From Burkholderia ubonensis subsp. mesacidophila (lineage in GTDB: Bacteria > Pseudomonadota > Gammaproteobacteria > Burkholderiales > Burkholderiaceae): 64,000 bases of DNA. The position numbers were made by a program, and so were the translations under genes. The notes beneath the pieces are model-generated. The model searched no databases. It saw nothing but the letters and a program-made list of their open reading frames with translations, and had not been told where the DNA came from. Positions 15,880 through 23,871 of the stretch are shown one piece after another (position 1 is the first letter of the stretch; each line of letters starts with the position of its first letter). Where the stretch lies: positions 992,001 through 1,056,000 of the forward strand of contig NZ_CP020737.1 of assembly GCF_002097715.1 (NCBI RefSeq). The letters run 5' to 3'.

Positions 15880-16391
15880 GCGCGCTCCTCTTCGTCGTCT
15901 TCGTCCTCTTCTTCGTCTTCCTCGTCGCCGAGCTGGTCGAGCGCCATCGTCAGATTGGCCATCTCGACCGCGACGCGCGCCGCGTCACGACCCTTTTCGG
16001 TCATGCGCGCGACGGCCTGCTCGTCGGTGTCGGTCGTCAGCACCGCGTTCGCGATCGGCAGGTTGAAGTCGAGGCCGATGCGGGTGATGCCCGCGCCGCT
16101 CTCGTTCGACACGAGTTCGAAGTGGTAGGTCTCGCCGCGGATCACCGCGCCGAGCGCAATCAGCGCGTCGAACTGGCCGCTTTCCGCGAGCTTCTGCAGC
16201 GCGAGCGGGATTTCGAGCGCGCCCGGCACCGACACCAGCAGCACGTCTTCGCCGGAGACGCCGAGGCGCTCCAGCTCTTCGACGCACGCGTCGGCGAGGC
16301 CGTTGCACACGGGCTCGTTGAAGCGGGATTGCACGATGCCGATACGCAGGCCGTCGCCCTCGAGATTCGGTTGGTATTGTCCGATTTCCAT
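15876..16391 (-). CDS. ribH: 6,7-dimethyl-8-ribityllumazine synthase
   Basis: This 171-residue enzyme condenses 5-amino-6-ribitylaminouracil with dihydroxybutanone phosphate, the penultimate step of riboflavin synthesis. Family motifs are [20 protein letters not shown], the [38 protein letters not shown] block with the catalytic region, and [15 protein letters not shown]. It forms pentamers or larger shells. The C-terminal tail is an acidic run of Glu and Asp ([16 protein letters not shown]), longer than in most homologues. It is 54 bp downstream of ribB and overlaps nusB by 4 bases. Confidence 0.95.
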   Translation of the reverse strand: MEIGQYQPNLEGDGLRIGIVQSRFNEPVCNGLADACVEELERLGVSGEDVLLVSVPGALEIPLALQKLAESGQFDALIALGAVIRGETYHFELVSNESGAGITRIGLDFNLPIANAVLTTDTDEQAVARMTEKGRDAARVAVEMANLTMALDQLGDEEDEEEDEDDEEERA

Positions 16392-16445
16392 GATCTTTGT
16401 CCGTGGTGTGGATAAGCGGTTATAAGGCGAAAATGCCGTGACGGG

Positions 16446-17591
16446 TTACGCGTGCGGCGTCGAGCCGCAGGCCTTGGCTTCGCCGCCGGGCATCGGCACG
16501 AAGCCCGTGACTTCGAGGCCGTAGCCGGACATGCTGCCCAGCTTGCGCGGATTCGACAGCACCTGCATCTTGCCGACGCCGACATCGCGCAGGATCTGCG
16601 CGCCGATGCCGAACGTCTTGAAATCGACCGGCCGGCGCTTCAGCGCCGCGGCCTTTTCTTCCTCGTCGAACGCCTTGAAGACGTCGACCAGATGTTCCTT
16701 CGTGTCGCCGCAGTTGAGCAGTACGATCACGCCGTGGTCGCGCTGCGCGATCTCGCGCATCGCGGCGTCGAGCGTCCACGAGTGCGTCGAGGCGCCGGTC
16801 TCGAGCAGGTCGAGCACCGACAGCGGCTCGTGCACGCGCACCGGCGTGTCGATGTCCGGCGACGGCGTGCCGCGCACCAGCGCGATGTGCGGCGAGCCGG
16901 TCGGCTGGTCGCGGTACAGCACCGCGCGGAACGTGCCGTGCGCGGTCTGCATCGTGCGCTCGGCGACGCGCTCGATGATCGACTCGGTGCGGCTGCGGTA
17001 GTGGATCAGGTCGGCGATCGTGCCGATCTTCAGGCCGTGTTCCTTCGCGAACTCGATCAGGTCGGGCAGGCGGGCCATCGTCCCGTCGTCCTTGATGATC
17101 TCGCAGATCACCGCGGCGGGCGTGAGGCCCGCGAGCGCGGTGAAATCGCAGCCGGCCTCGGTGTGGCCCGCGCGCACGAGCACGCCGCCCGGCTGCGCCA
17201 TGATCGGGAACACGTGGCCCGGCTGCACGATGTGCTCGGGGCGCACGTCGTGCGCGACCGCCGTGGCGATCGTATGCGCGCGGTCGGCCGCCGAGATGCC
17301 GGTCGTCACGCCTTCGGCCGCTTCGATGCTGACCGTGAAGGCGGTGCCGTATTGCGTGCCGTTGCGGTACGTCATCAGCGGGAGGTGCAGCTGCTTGCAG
17401 CGTTCCTGCGTCAACGTCAGACAAATCAGGCCGCGGCCGAACTTCGCCATGAAGTTGATCGCTTCCGGCGTCACGAATTCGGCGGCGATCACCAGATCGC
17501 CTTCGTTTTCGCGGTCTTCTTCGTCGACCAGGATCACCATCCGGCCGGCTTTCAGCTCGGCGATGATGTCGGGCGTGGAGGCGAGCGTCAT
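16446..17591 (-). CDS. ribB: 3,4-dihydroxy-2-butanone-4-phosphate synthase with degenerate GTP cyclohydrolase II domain (RibBX type)
   Basis: This 381-residue two-domain protein has an active RibB in residues 1-205. The motifs are DEEDRENEGDL, the TCLT-like LICLTLTQER segment, and GHTEAGCDFTALAGL with catalytic His and Glu. It converts ribulose 5-phosphate to dihydroxybutanone phosphate. The second half has the GCHII shape, but where active GTP cyclohydrolase II has the zinc motif C-x2-GD-x8-CDC the sequence reads RVHEPLSVLDLLETGAS, with no cysteines. This domain therefore cannot bind the catalytic zinc. Such RibBX hybrids are known in proteobacteria, and a separate ribA elsewhere would be needed. 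No FMN riboswitch is seen upstream. Confidence 0.88.
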   Translation of the reverse strand: MTLASTPDIIAELKAGRMVILVDEEDRENEGDLVIAAEFVTPEAINFMAKFGRGLICLTLTQERCKQLHLPLMTYRNGTQYGTAFTVSIEAAEGVTTGISAADRAHTIATAVAHDVRPEHIVQPGHVFPIMAQPGGVLVRAGHTEAGCDFTALAGLTPAAVICEIIKDDGTMARLPDLIEFAKEHGLKIGTIADLIHYRSRTESIIERVAERTMQTAHGTFRAVLYRDQPTGSPHIALVRGTPSPDIDTPVRVHEPLSVLDLLETGASTHSWTLDAAMREIAQRDHGVIVLLNCGDTKEHLVDVFKAFDEEEKAAALKRRPVDFKTFGIGAQILRDVGVGKMQVLSNPRKLGSMSGYGLEVTGFVPMPGGEAKACGSTPHA

Positions 17592-17721
17592 AAGGGGGCG
17601 AGAAAGAGGAAAGTGCGTATTTTACGCCAGCCGGAGCGGGTTTCGGCTGGCGCGGAAGGCGCCGGCCGCGGGGCCGGTCCGGCGCGGCCGCCGCGCCGCC
17701 CGGACAGGCGGCCGGGGCGCG

Positions 17722-18240
17722 TCACATGCGGCCGTCGCGGCCGCCGAGGAAATCGAGCTTGCCGAGTTCGACGCCGCTGTGACGCAGGATGTCATACGCA
17801 GTCGTCACGTGGAAGAAGAAGTTGGGCAGCACGAAATTCAGCAGGTACGACTGGCCCGAGAATTCGAGCGGGCCGACGCGCATCTTGAGCACGATCTCGC
17901 GCGCTTCCGAGCCGTCGATCTGCGCCGCGTCGAAGCCCTTCAGGTAGTCGATCGTCTTCTGCAGGCGCGCGTGCAGTTCGTCGAACGTCTGCTCGACGTC
18001 GGGGTAGCTCGGAATCTCGACGCCCGCGAGCCGCGCAGCGCAGCCCTTCGCGGTGTCGGTCGCGATGTAGACCTGGCGCGCGAGCGGCGCCATGTCCGGA
18101 AACAGCCGGGCGCCGATCAGCACCGACGGATCGATCTGCTTTTCGGCCGCGTGCGCCTGGGCTTTGCCGAGGACGTGCTGCAGGTTGGTCAGGCCGCGGA
18201 TCAGGACAGGCACCGAGGCCTGATACATCGAAATGGACAT
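17722..18240 (-). CDS. DUF1993 family protein
   Basis: This 172-residue soluble helical protein starts MSISMYQASVPVLIRGLTNLQHVLGKAQAHA. Further DUF1993 features are LIGARLFPDMAPLARQVYIATDTAKGCAARLAG and NFVLPNFFFHVTTAYDILRHSGVELGK near the C-terminus. The architecture resembles DinB-like four-helix bundles, and histidines in the last helix could bind a metal. Function is unknown. It lies 130 bp upstream of ribB on the same strand, so co-transcription is possible. The 330 bp between it and the divergent cyclase gene hold no further gene. Confidence 0.8.
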   Translation of the reverse strand: MSISMYQASVPVLIRGLTNLQHVLGKAQAHAAEKQIDPSVLIGARLFPDMAPLARQVYIATDTAKGCAARLAGVEIPSYPDVEQTFDELHARLQKTIDYLKGFDAAQIDGSEAREIVLKMRVGPLEFSGQSYLLNFVLPNFFFHVTTAYDILRHSGVELGKLDFLGGRDGRM

Positions 18241-18570
18241 GGGCGTTTCCTCGAAGGGGACGATCGTGCGCGCGCCGGCGCGCAATGGCGTGGTGCAGCG
18301 CAGCGGCGTAACGGCCGCTGCAGCATCATAGCGCGGCGGCATTGCGTGTGCGCGACGTTGGCCGGACGGACAAGGGCCGGCGCGCGCATGGCCGGACGGG
18401 CGAGTCGCGACCGGCCGTCCGTACCGGTTAGAATGCGCGCACCACCACCGCCTCGTCGGCGGACAGACCACAACGCCGGGCCGCGTATTGCCCGCGCCAA
18501 CGGCCATCATGCGCCGGCGGCGGCGCGTGCGCGACGACGTTTGGCGATTTCGATCGGATGCTCCCCGGAC

Positions 18571-19740
18571 ATGTCGACTCCCGCCGTTCTGCTGCTCGTC
18601 CTGCTGATCAATTGCGTCGTGACGTCGGCGGTGCTGGGCTCGCTGTGGCGCGCCGACGTGCCGGGCGTGCGCCGCTGGCTCGCGTCACAGGCGCTGCTCG
18701 CGATGGCGGTCGGTGCGGTGCTCGCCGCGCCGTCTTCGCCGGTGGCCGTCTCGGTCGCCGTCGTGCCGTACGTGTGCGGGACGCTCGCGATCCTGCAGGG
18801 CTTCCGGCAGTTCTTCGGCGTGCGGCCCGTGTATCGGGCGGAACTGGCCGCGGCCGCGCTGCTGGTCGTGGCGGTCGTCTGGTGCGCATGGGCCGGAGCG
18901 CTGTCGAACCTGCGCGTCGTATTCATATCCGTGATGGCCGTGTACGTCCGCGTCGCGATCGGCTGGCTCGCGTATCGCCGGCGGCCTGCGCACCGTCCGC
19001 CGTTTGCCTACGGCTTCGTATGGGTGGTCGCGATTGCCGGCGCGATCGTCCAGTTCGCGCGCGGTGCGGCGTTTGCGCTCGGGCATGGCGACGATGCGAC
19101 ACTGCTGCACCCGACGACGTTGAACGTCGCGTTCGTCGCGCTGGCCGTGTTGAGCCTGTCGTGCCTGTCGATGAGCGTCGTGATGCTGGCGCACGACCGC
19201 ATCGCGGAACGCCTCGAGCGGCTCGCGACCGTCGACGGCCTGACGGGCGCGCTGATGCGCGGCGCCTTCCTCGAGCAGGCCGAGCAGCGGTGCCGGCGCG
19301 CGGCGCGTGCCGGCGCGCCGCAGTCGCTCGTCATCGTCGATCTCGACAACTTCAAGAGCATCAACGATCGCCACGGCCACGCGGCGGGCGACCAGGCGCT
19401 CGTGCATTTTGCGGCGGTGATGGCCGAGGGGATCCGGTCTCGCGACCTGTTCGGGCGGCTGGGCGGGGAGGAGTTTGCGGTGCTGTGCCCCGACACGTCC
19501 GCGGATGAAGCGGCGCGCGCGATCGATTGCCTGCGCGCATCGCTCGCGGGCGGCGGCGCCGGGCCGACCGGCGGCGTCGTCGGGTTCACGTTCAGCGCGG
19601 GCGTCGCCGAGCGCGTGGCCGGCGAGCCGCTGTCGCAGTTGATGGCACGGGCCGATGCCGCACTGTATGCGGCGAAGGCGGCCGGGCGCGACCGCGTGAG
19701 CGTCGCCGCGCCGGCGCAGCGCGCCGACGTGGCGGCCTGA
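18571..19740 (+). CDS. Membrane diguanylate cyclase (GGDEF domain)
   Basis: This 389-residue protein starts at ATG 18571, directly before the first hydrophobic helix (STPAVLLLVLLINCVVTSAVLG). About six transmembrane segments occupy residues 1-210. The GGDEF domain (about 225-375) is intact, with DGLTGALMRGAFLEQA, IVDLDNFKSINDRHGHAAGDQAL and the active site GGEEF. An I-site RxxD (RSRD, five residues before GGEEF) indicates product inhibition by c-di-GMP. It makes c-di-GMP, which drives biofilm and motility switching. The input signal is unknown because the membrane part is not a recognised sensor fold. A bidirectional terminator separates it from aceA. Confidence 0.9.
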   Translation: MSTPAVLLLVLLINCVVTSAVLGSLWRADVPGVRRWLASQALLAMAVGAVLAAPSSPVAVSVAVVPYVCGTLAILQGFRQFFGVRPVYRAELAAAALLVVAVVWCAWAGALSNLRVVFISVMAVYVRVAIGWLAYRRRPAHRPPFAYGFVWVVAIAGAIVQFARGAAFALGHGDDATLLHPTTLNVAFVALAVLSLSCLSMSVVMLAHDRIAERLERLATVDGLTGALMRGAFLEQAEQRCRRAARAGAPQSLVIVDLDNFKSINDRHGHAAGDQALVHFAAVMAEGIRSRDLFGRLGGEEFAVLCPDTSADEAARAIDCLRASLAGGGAGPTGGVVGFTFSAGVAERVAGEPLSQLMARADAALYAAKAAGRDRVSVAAPAQRADVAA

Positions 19741-19780
19741 CTGTTTGATGAGAACGCCGCGAGCTATCTCGCCGGATAAA

Positions 19781-19810
19781 AAAACGCCAACCTGCAGGGG
19801 TTGGCGTTTT
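19781..19810. terminator. Bidirectional terminator between cyclase and isocitrate lyase genes
   Basis: AAAACGCCAACC (19781-19792) pairs with GGTTGGCGTTTT (19799-19810) around a 6-nt loop, with A and T tracts on either side. It lies between the convergent stops at 19740 and 19830 and serves both genes. Confidence 0.9.
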
Positions 19811-19829
19811 GCTTGGGGTATGACCGGTA

Positions 19830-21413
19830 TCAGAACTGGTTCATCGTGTTGTCCTTACCCGCCGCTTTCAGGGCAGCATCGCCGCTGAAATATTCCTTGT
19901 GGTCGTCGCCGATGTCCGAGCCGGACATGTTCTGGTGCTTGACGCAGGCGATGCCCTGACGGATTTCCTTGCGCTGCACGCCAGCCACATAACCCAGCAT
20001 GCCCTGGTCGCCGAAGTATTCCTTGGCCAGGTTGTCGGTCGACAGCGCGGCGGTGTGGTACGTCGGCAGCGTGATCAGATGGTGGAAGATGCCTGCTTCG
20101 CGCGACGCGTCGGCCTGGAACGTGCGGATCTTTTCGTCGGCGATCGCCGCCAGTTCGGACTGGTCGTATTCCACGCTCATCAACTGGGCGCGGTCGTATG
20201 CCGACACATCCTTGCCCGCGGCCTTCATCGCGTCATACGCCTGCTGGCGGAAATTCAGCGTCCAGTTGAACGACGGGCTGTTGTTGTACACCAGCTTGGC
20301 GTTCGGGATGACCTTGCGGATCTCGTTGACCATGCCGCCGATCTGGGCGATATGCGGCTTTTCGGTTTCGATCCACAGCAGGTCGGCGCCATTTTGCAGC
20401 GAGGTGATGCAATCCAGCACGCAGCGCGCTTCGCCGGTGCCGGCGCGGAACTGGAACAGGTTGCTGGGCAGGCGCTTGGGACGCAGCAGCTTGCCGTCGC
20501 GCTTGATGATGACGTCGCCATTGCCCAGTTGGTCGGCCGACAATTCTTCGCAATCGAGGAAGGCGTTGTATTGGTCGCCCAGGTCGCCCGGCGTGTTGGT
20601 CACGGCGATCTGCTTGGTCAGGCCCGCGCCCAGCGAGTCGGTACGGGCCACGATGATGCCGTCGTCCACGCCCAGTTCCAGGAACGCGTAGCGGATCGCG
20701 CGAATCTTGGCCAGGAAGTCCTCGTGCGGCACGGTGACCTTGCCGTCCTGGTGGCCGCACTGCTTCTCGTCGGACACCTGGTTTTCGATCTGAATGCAGC
20801 ATGCGCCCGCTTCGATGAACTGCTTGGCCAGCAGGTAGGTTGCTTCGGCGTTGCCGAAACCCGCGTCGATGTCCGCGATGATCGGCACGACGTGGGTGAC
20901 GTGGTTGTCGATTTTTTCCTGGATGGCGGCCTTGGCAGCAGCGTCCTTGGCGGCATCCAGCTCGCGGAACAGGCCGCCCAGTTCACGGGCGTCGGCCTGG
21001 CGCAGGAAGGTGTACAGCTCGCGGATCAGCGCGCTGACGGAGGTTTTTTCGTGCATCGACTGGTCCGGCAGCGGGCCGAACTCGGAGCGCAGCGCGGCCA
21101 CCATCCAGCCGGACAGGTAAAGGTAGCGGCGCTCGGTGCTGTTGAAGTGCTTCTTGATGGAGATCATCTTCTGCTGGCCGATGAAGCCGTGCCAGCAGCC
21201 CAGCGACTGGGTGTACTTGGACGGGTCGGCATCGTAGGCGGCCATGTCGGCGCGCATGATCTTGGCGGTGTACTTGGCGATGTCCAGGCCCGTCTTGAAC
21301 TTGTTCTGGGCACGCATGCGGGCGGCGTACTCGGGATTGATGGCATCCCATGCGCTGCCGTGCGTCTCTTTCAAGCCAGCAACTGCCTTGATGTCGTCCT
21401 GATATTGGGCCAT
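19830..21413 (-). CDS. aceA: Isocitrate lyase, long (Pseudomonas-type) subfamily
   Basis: This 527-residue enzyme of the glyoxylate shunt splits isocitrate into succinate and glyoxylate. The catalytic loop reads EKQCGHQDGK, as in the roughly 530-residue Pseudomonas aeruginosa-type lyase, not KKCGH as in shorter lyases. IADIDAGFGNAEATYLLAKQFIEAGA and SPSFNWTLNF are other conserved blocks. Codon use stands apart from neighbours: of the first 14 Ala codons, 11 are GCC, 2 GCA, 1 GCT and none GCG, whereas adjacent genes use mainly GCG. This suggests transfer from another beta-proteobacterium, or selection for a different codon set in a highly expressed gene. Palindromes upstream probably control it. 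Confidence 0.93.
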   Translation of the reverse strand: MAQYQDDIKAVAGLKETHGSAWDAINPEYAARMRAQNKFKTGLDIAKYTAKIMRADMAAYDADPSKYTQSLGCWHGFIGQQKMISIKKHFNSTERRYLYLSGWMVAALRSEFGPLPDQSMHEKTSVSALIRELYTFLRQADARELGGLFRELDAAKDAAAKAAIQEKIDNHVTHVVPIIADIDAGFGNAEATYLLAKQFIEAGACCIQIENQVSDEKQCGHQDGKVTVPHEDFLAKIRAIRYAFLELGVDDGIIVARTDSLGAGLTKQIAVTNTPGDLGDQYNAFLDCEELSADQLGNGDVIIKRDGKLLRPKRLPSNLFQFRAGTGEARCVLDCITSLQNGADLLWIETEKPHIAQIGGMVNEIRKVIPNAKLVYNNSPSFNWTLNFRQQAYDAMKAAGKDVSAYDRAQLMSVEYDQSELAAIADEKIRTFQADASREAGIFHHLITLPTYHTAALSTDNLAKEYFGDQGMLGYVAGVQRKEIRQGIACVKHQNMSGSDIGDDHKEYFSGDAALKAAGKDNTMNQF

Positions 21414-21524
21414 GTGAATCTCCTAGGAAGAAAGCGCGTTCGAAAAAATGGTGGGGTGTACCGCTACGTAAGTCGAAGCGAACTGCATGACTAAATAGTA
21501 ACGCCGCCTGACGCGTTTTGAAGA

Positions 21525-21540
21525 TGTCTTATATAAGACA
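21525..21540. promoter_or_regulatory. Palindrome TGTCTTATATAAGACA
   Basis: A perfect 16-bp palindrome about 110 bp upstream of the aceA start, in an AT-rich stretch. Palindromes of the form GTCTTATATAAGAC look like binding sites of dimeric GntR-type regulators of central carbon metabolism. Identity of the regulator is inferred from form only. Confidence 0.5.
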
Positions 21541-21584
21541 CAAGACTTAATTTGTGCTTATTTTTCAATGAGATGCGCCGATGT

Positions 21585-21599
21585 TTTTGCAATGCAAAA
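21585..21599. promoter_or_regulatory. Palindrome TTTTGCA-A-TGCAAAA
   Basis: A 15-bp perfect inverted repeat centred at 21592, about 180 bp upstream of the aceA start. TTTGCAA/TTGCAAA half-sites are reported for the ScfR/RamB/PccR family of XRE-type regulators, which control short-chain acyl-CoA and glyoxylate-pathway genes. That makes this a good candidate for aceA control; no such regulator gene is in the window. Confidence 0.5.
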
Positions 21600-22084
21600 C
21601 ATGTTTTCAAGCGGCGGGAAAATGATGCTGAGGGATCTCGAAGTGAGTCCCGCAATGTGAAACGCGCTTTCGGCTGTTGGAGGCAGGACGAGCACGGAAG
21701 GCTCGTGCAACGATAGCTGGGGGGATTTTGTAGACGTTTGTTTCGGCGTCGAGACGCTGACCGAGCCGGAACGTCGCCGCCGCACGGCACAAAAAGGAAT
21801 CGCCGGGGCCCGGCGCATCGGTATCAGCGGTCGCCCGCAGGTACGGCGTGAACGCGAACGAGGTGTTCGGCTGGCGTAAGTAATAGCAGGGAAGGTCGCC
21901 GGACAGCGGTCAAGGCGGGCGAATCGGCCGTGCCCGCATCCAACACTGGCGCGGCAGGCCGCCGGGTTGACCGTATATTTGGCGAGGAAAATGACGGTAT
22001 GCGGTCAAGCATACCGTCACGTAACACGGGCTGAAGCTGGATGCTCCGAGATGGCCCGATTCGGCCGATTGGTTGAAAGTCGCG

Positions 22085-22720
22085 TTATTTCAACGGCTTA
22101 TGGTCGTCCTGCGAGGTCGACAGCATCCGCTCGACATAGCGCGCAATCATGTCGATTTCGAGATTCACCTGGCTGCCCGCCTTCAGGTGACGCAGCGTCG
22201 TGACCTCGACCGTATGCGGAATCAGGTTGATCGAAAACTCGCAGCCGTCCGCGCGGTCCGCAACCGAGTTCACGGTCAGGCTCACGCCGTTCACCGTGAT
22301 CGAACCCTTGTACGCGAGATAGCGGCCGAGCTGGCGCGGCGCGACGATGCGCAACTCGTGCGACTCGCCGACCGGCGCAAAGTGCGACACCGTGCCGAGC
22401 CCGTCCACGTGGCCCGACACGATGTGCCCGCCGAGCCGGTCGTGCGCGCGCAGCGCCTTCTCGAGATTGACGTCGCCCGGCTCCGCAAGGCCGACCGTGA
22501 GGTTCAGGCTTTCGCGCGACACTTCGACGTCGAACGCATCGGCGGTCTTCTCGATCACCGTCATGCACGCGCCCTGGATCGCGATGCTGTCGCCGAGCGC
22601 GACGTCGGCGAGATCGAGCCCACCGGCTTTCACGGTCAGGCGCACGCCCGCGTCCGGCGATGCGCCCAGCGGCTTGATCGATTCAATGCGGCCGACGGCC
22701 GCGACAATTCCGGTAAACAT
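22085..22720 (-). CDS. ribE: Riboflavin synthase alpha chain
   Basis: This 211-residue enzyme dismutates two 6,7-dimethyl-8-ribityllumazine molecules into riboflavin. It starts MFTGIVAAVGRIESI, the family signature, and shows two tandem lumazine-binding repeats. The first contains GDSIAIQGACMTV and EVSRESLNLT; the second contains GGHIVSGHVDGLGTV, GSITVNGVSLTVN and INLIPHTVEVTTL. Length and both motifs are normal. It lies 14 bp after ribD in the hemL-ribD-ribE run. The ribB-ribH-nusB set lies 4.5 kb further on the same strand, with aceA, a cyclase and DUF1993 in between. Confidence 0.95.
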   Translation of the reverse strand: MFTGIVAAVGRIESIKPLGASPDAGVRLTVKAGGLDLADVALGDSIAIQGACMTVIEKTADAFDVEVSRESLNLTVGLAEPGDVNLEKALRAHDRLGGHIVSGHVDGLGTVSHFAPVGESHELRIVAPRQLGRYLAYKGSITVNGVSLTVNSVADRADGCEFSINLIPHTVEVTTLRHLKAGSQVNLEIDMIARYVERMLSTSQDDHKPLK

Positions 22721-22734
22721 CGTGACGATTCCGT

Positions 22735-23856
22735 TCAGTGAGAGGCGATGAGCGGCGCGAAGCGCGCCAGGATCCGCAGATCGTCGCCGATCCGCTCGAT
22801 GCCGTGAAACATGAGCCGCGCGCGCGCATCGAGGCTCGCGGGGGCGGCGAGATCGAACATGCCGGCCGCGTCGGCGCCGAGCAGGCTCGGCGCGAGGTAG
22901 ACCAGCAGTTCGTCGACGCAGTGCTCGCGCAGCAGCGAGCCGTTCAGCTTGTGGCCCGCCTCGACGTGCAGTTCGTTGATGCCGCGCGCGCCGAGCGCCG
23001 TCAGCATGCCCGGCAGGTCGACCTTGCCGTGCGCGTTCGGCAGCGGCACGATTTCCGCGCCGCGCGCTTTCAGCGCCGCCGCGCGCGCAACGCCCGCGGC
23101 GTCGAGCCGGCCGCAGAAGATCAAGAGCGGCGCGCCTTCGAGCAGGCGCGCGTCGAGCGGCAGCTCGAGGCGGCTGTCGACCAGCACGCGCCGCGGCTGG
23201 CGCGGCGTGTCGATGCCGCGCACCGTCAGCTGCGGGTTGTCCTCGCGCACGGTGCCGATGCCGGTGAGGATCGCGCACGCGCGCGCGCGCCATGCGTGGC
23301 CGTCGAGCCGCGCGGCGTCGCCGGTGATCCACTGGCTTTCGCCGGACGGCAGCGCGGTGCGGCCGTCGAGCGACGCGGCGGTCTTCATCCGCACCCACGG
23401 GCGGCCGCGCGTCATCCGCGACACGAAGCCGATATTGAGTTCGCCCGCTTCATGCGCGAGCAGCCCGCAGCGCACGTCGATGCCCGCGTCGCGCAGCATC
23501 CCGAGGCCGCGCCCCGACACCTGCGGATTCGGGTCTTCCATGGCCGCGACGACCTTCGCGACGCGCGCGTCGATCAGCGCGTTCGCGCACGGCGGCGTGC
23601 GGCCGAAGTGGCTGCACGGCTCGAGCGTCACGTAGACGGTCGAGCCCGCGACGTCGTGGCCGCGCGAACGCGCGTCCTTCAGCGCCTGCACTTCCGCGTG
23701 ATCCTGGCCGGCCGGCTGCGTGAAGCCTTCGCCGATCACGTCGCCGTCCTTGACGATCACGCAGCCGACGCGCGGGTTCGGCGTCGTCGTGTACATGCCG
23801 CGCGCCGCGAGCGCGAGCGCGCGCTGCATGTGGGCGAAATCGGTATCCGAGAACAT
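22735..23856 (-). CDS. ribD: Bifunctional riboflavin biosynthesis deaminase/reductase
   Basis: This 373-residue enzyme has an N-terminal zinc-dependent deaminase domain (residues 1-150). The motifs are HAEVQAL and GSTVYVTLEPCSHFGRTPPCANALI, giving the H-A-E and P-C-x-C-style zinc ligands. It is followed by an NADPH-dependent reductase domain (about 155-365) with MKTAASLDGRTALPSGESQWITG. It performs the second and third steps of riboflavin synthesis from the GTP-derived pyrimidine. It is 14 bp upstream of ribE. The start at 23856 lies just after the hemL stop, without overlap. Confidence 0.94.
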   Translation of the reverse strand: MFSDTDFAHMQRALALAARGMYTTTPNPRVGCVIVKDGDVIGEGFTQPAGQDHAEVQALKDARSRGHDVAGSTVYVTLEPCSHFGRTPPCANALIDARVAKVVAAMEDPNPQVSGRGLGMLRDAGIDVRCGLLAHEAGELNIGFVSRMTRGRPWVRMKTAASLDGRTALPSGESQWITGDAARLDGHAWRARACAILTGIGTVREDNPQLTVRGIDTPRQPRRVLVDSRLELPLDARLLEGAPLLIFCGRLDAAGVARAAALKARGAEIVPLPNAHGKVDLPGMLTALGARGINELHVEAGHKLNGSLLREHCVDELLVYLAPSLLGADAAGMFDLAAPASLDARARLMFHGIERIGDDLRILARFAPLIASH

Positions 23857-23871
23857 CCGCGCGGCCCCGGG

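Larger units (their letters stand above)
21414..22084. other. Regulatory intergenic region upstream of aceA
   Basis: There is no supported gene in 670 bases. The part next to aceA (21480-21620) is AT-rich and holds at least two palindromes, listed separately, plus AAAACATGTTTT at 21596-21607. The remaining stretch (21640-22084) is GC-rich and without recognisable features; frames on the minus strand there have no family resemblance. The 3' end abuts the ribE stop at 22085. Confidence 0.5.

Noticed and set aside
17592..17721. FMN riboswitch upstream of ribB
   Set aside because: The conserved GGGGC and CCGAC-type blocks of the RFN element are absent on the minus strand here, and likewise before ribD and ribE.
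17020..18570. Very long upstream extension of the diguanylate cyclase frame
   Set aside because: The 517 codons before ATG 18571 are antisense to ribB and DUF1993, with arginine/alanine-rich composition typical of GC-driven shadow frames.
21491..22027. Small minus-strand genes upstream of aceA
   Set aside because: They overlap the AT-rich operator region, have no recognisable features and no translation signals.
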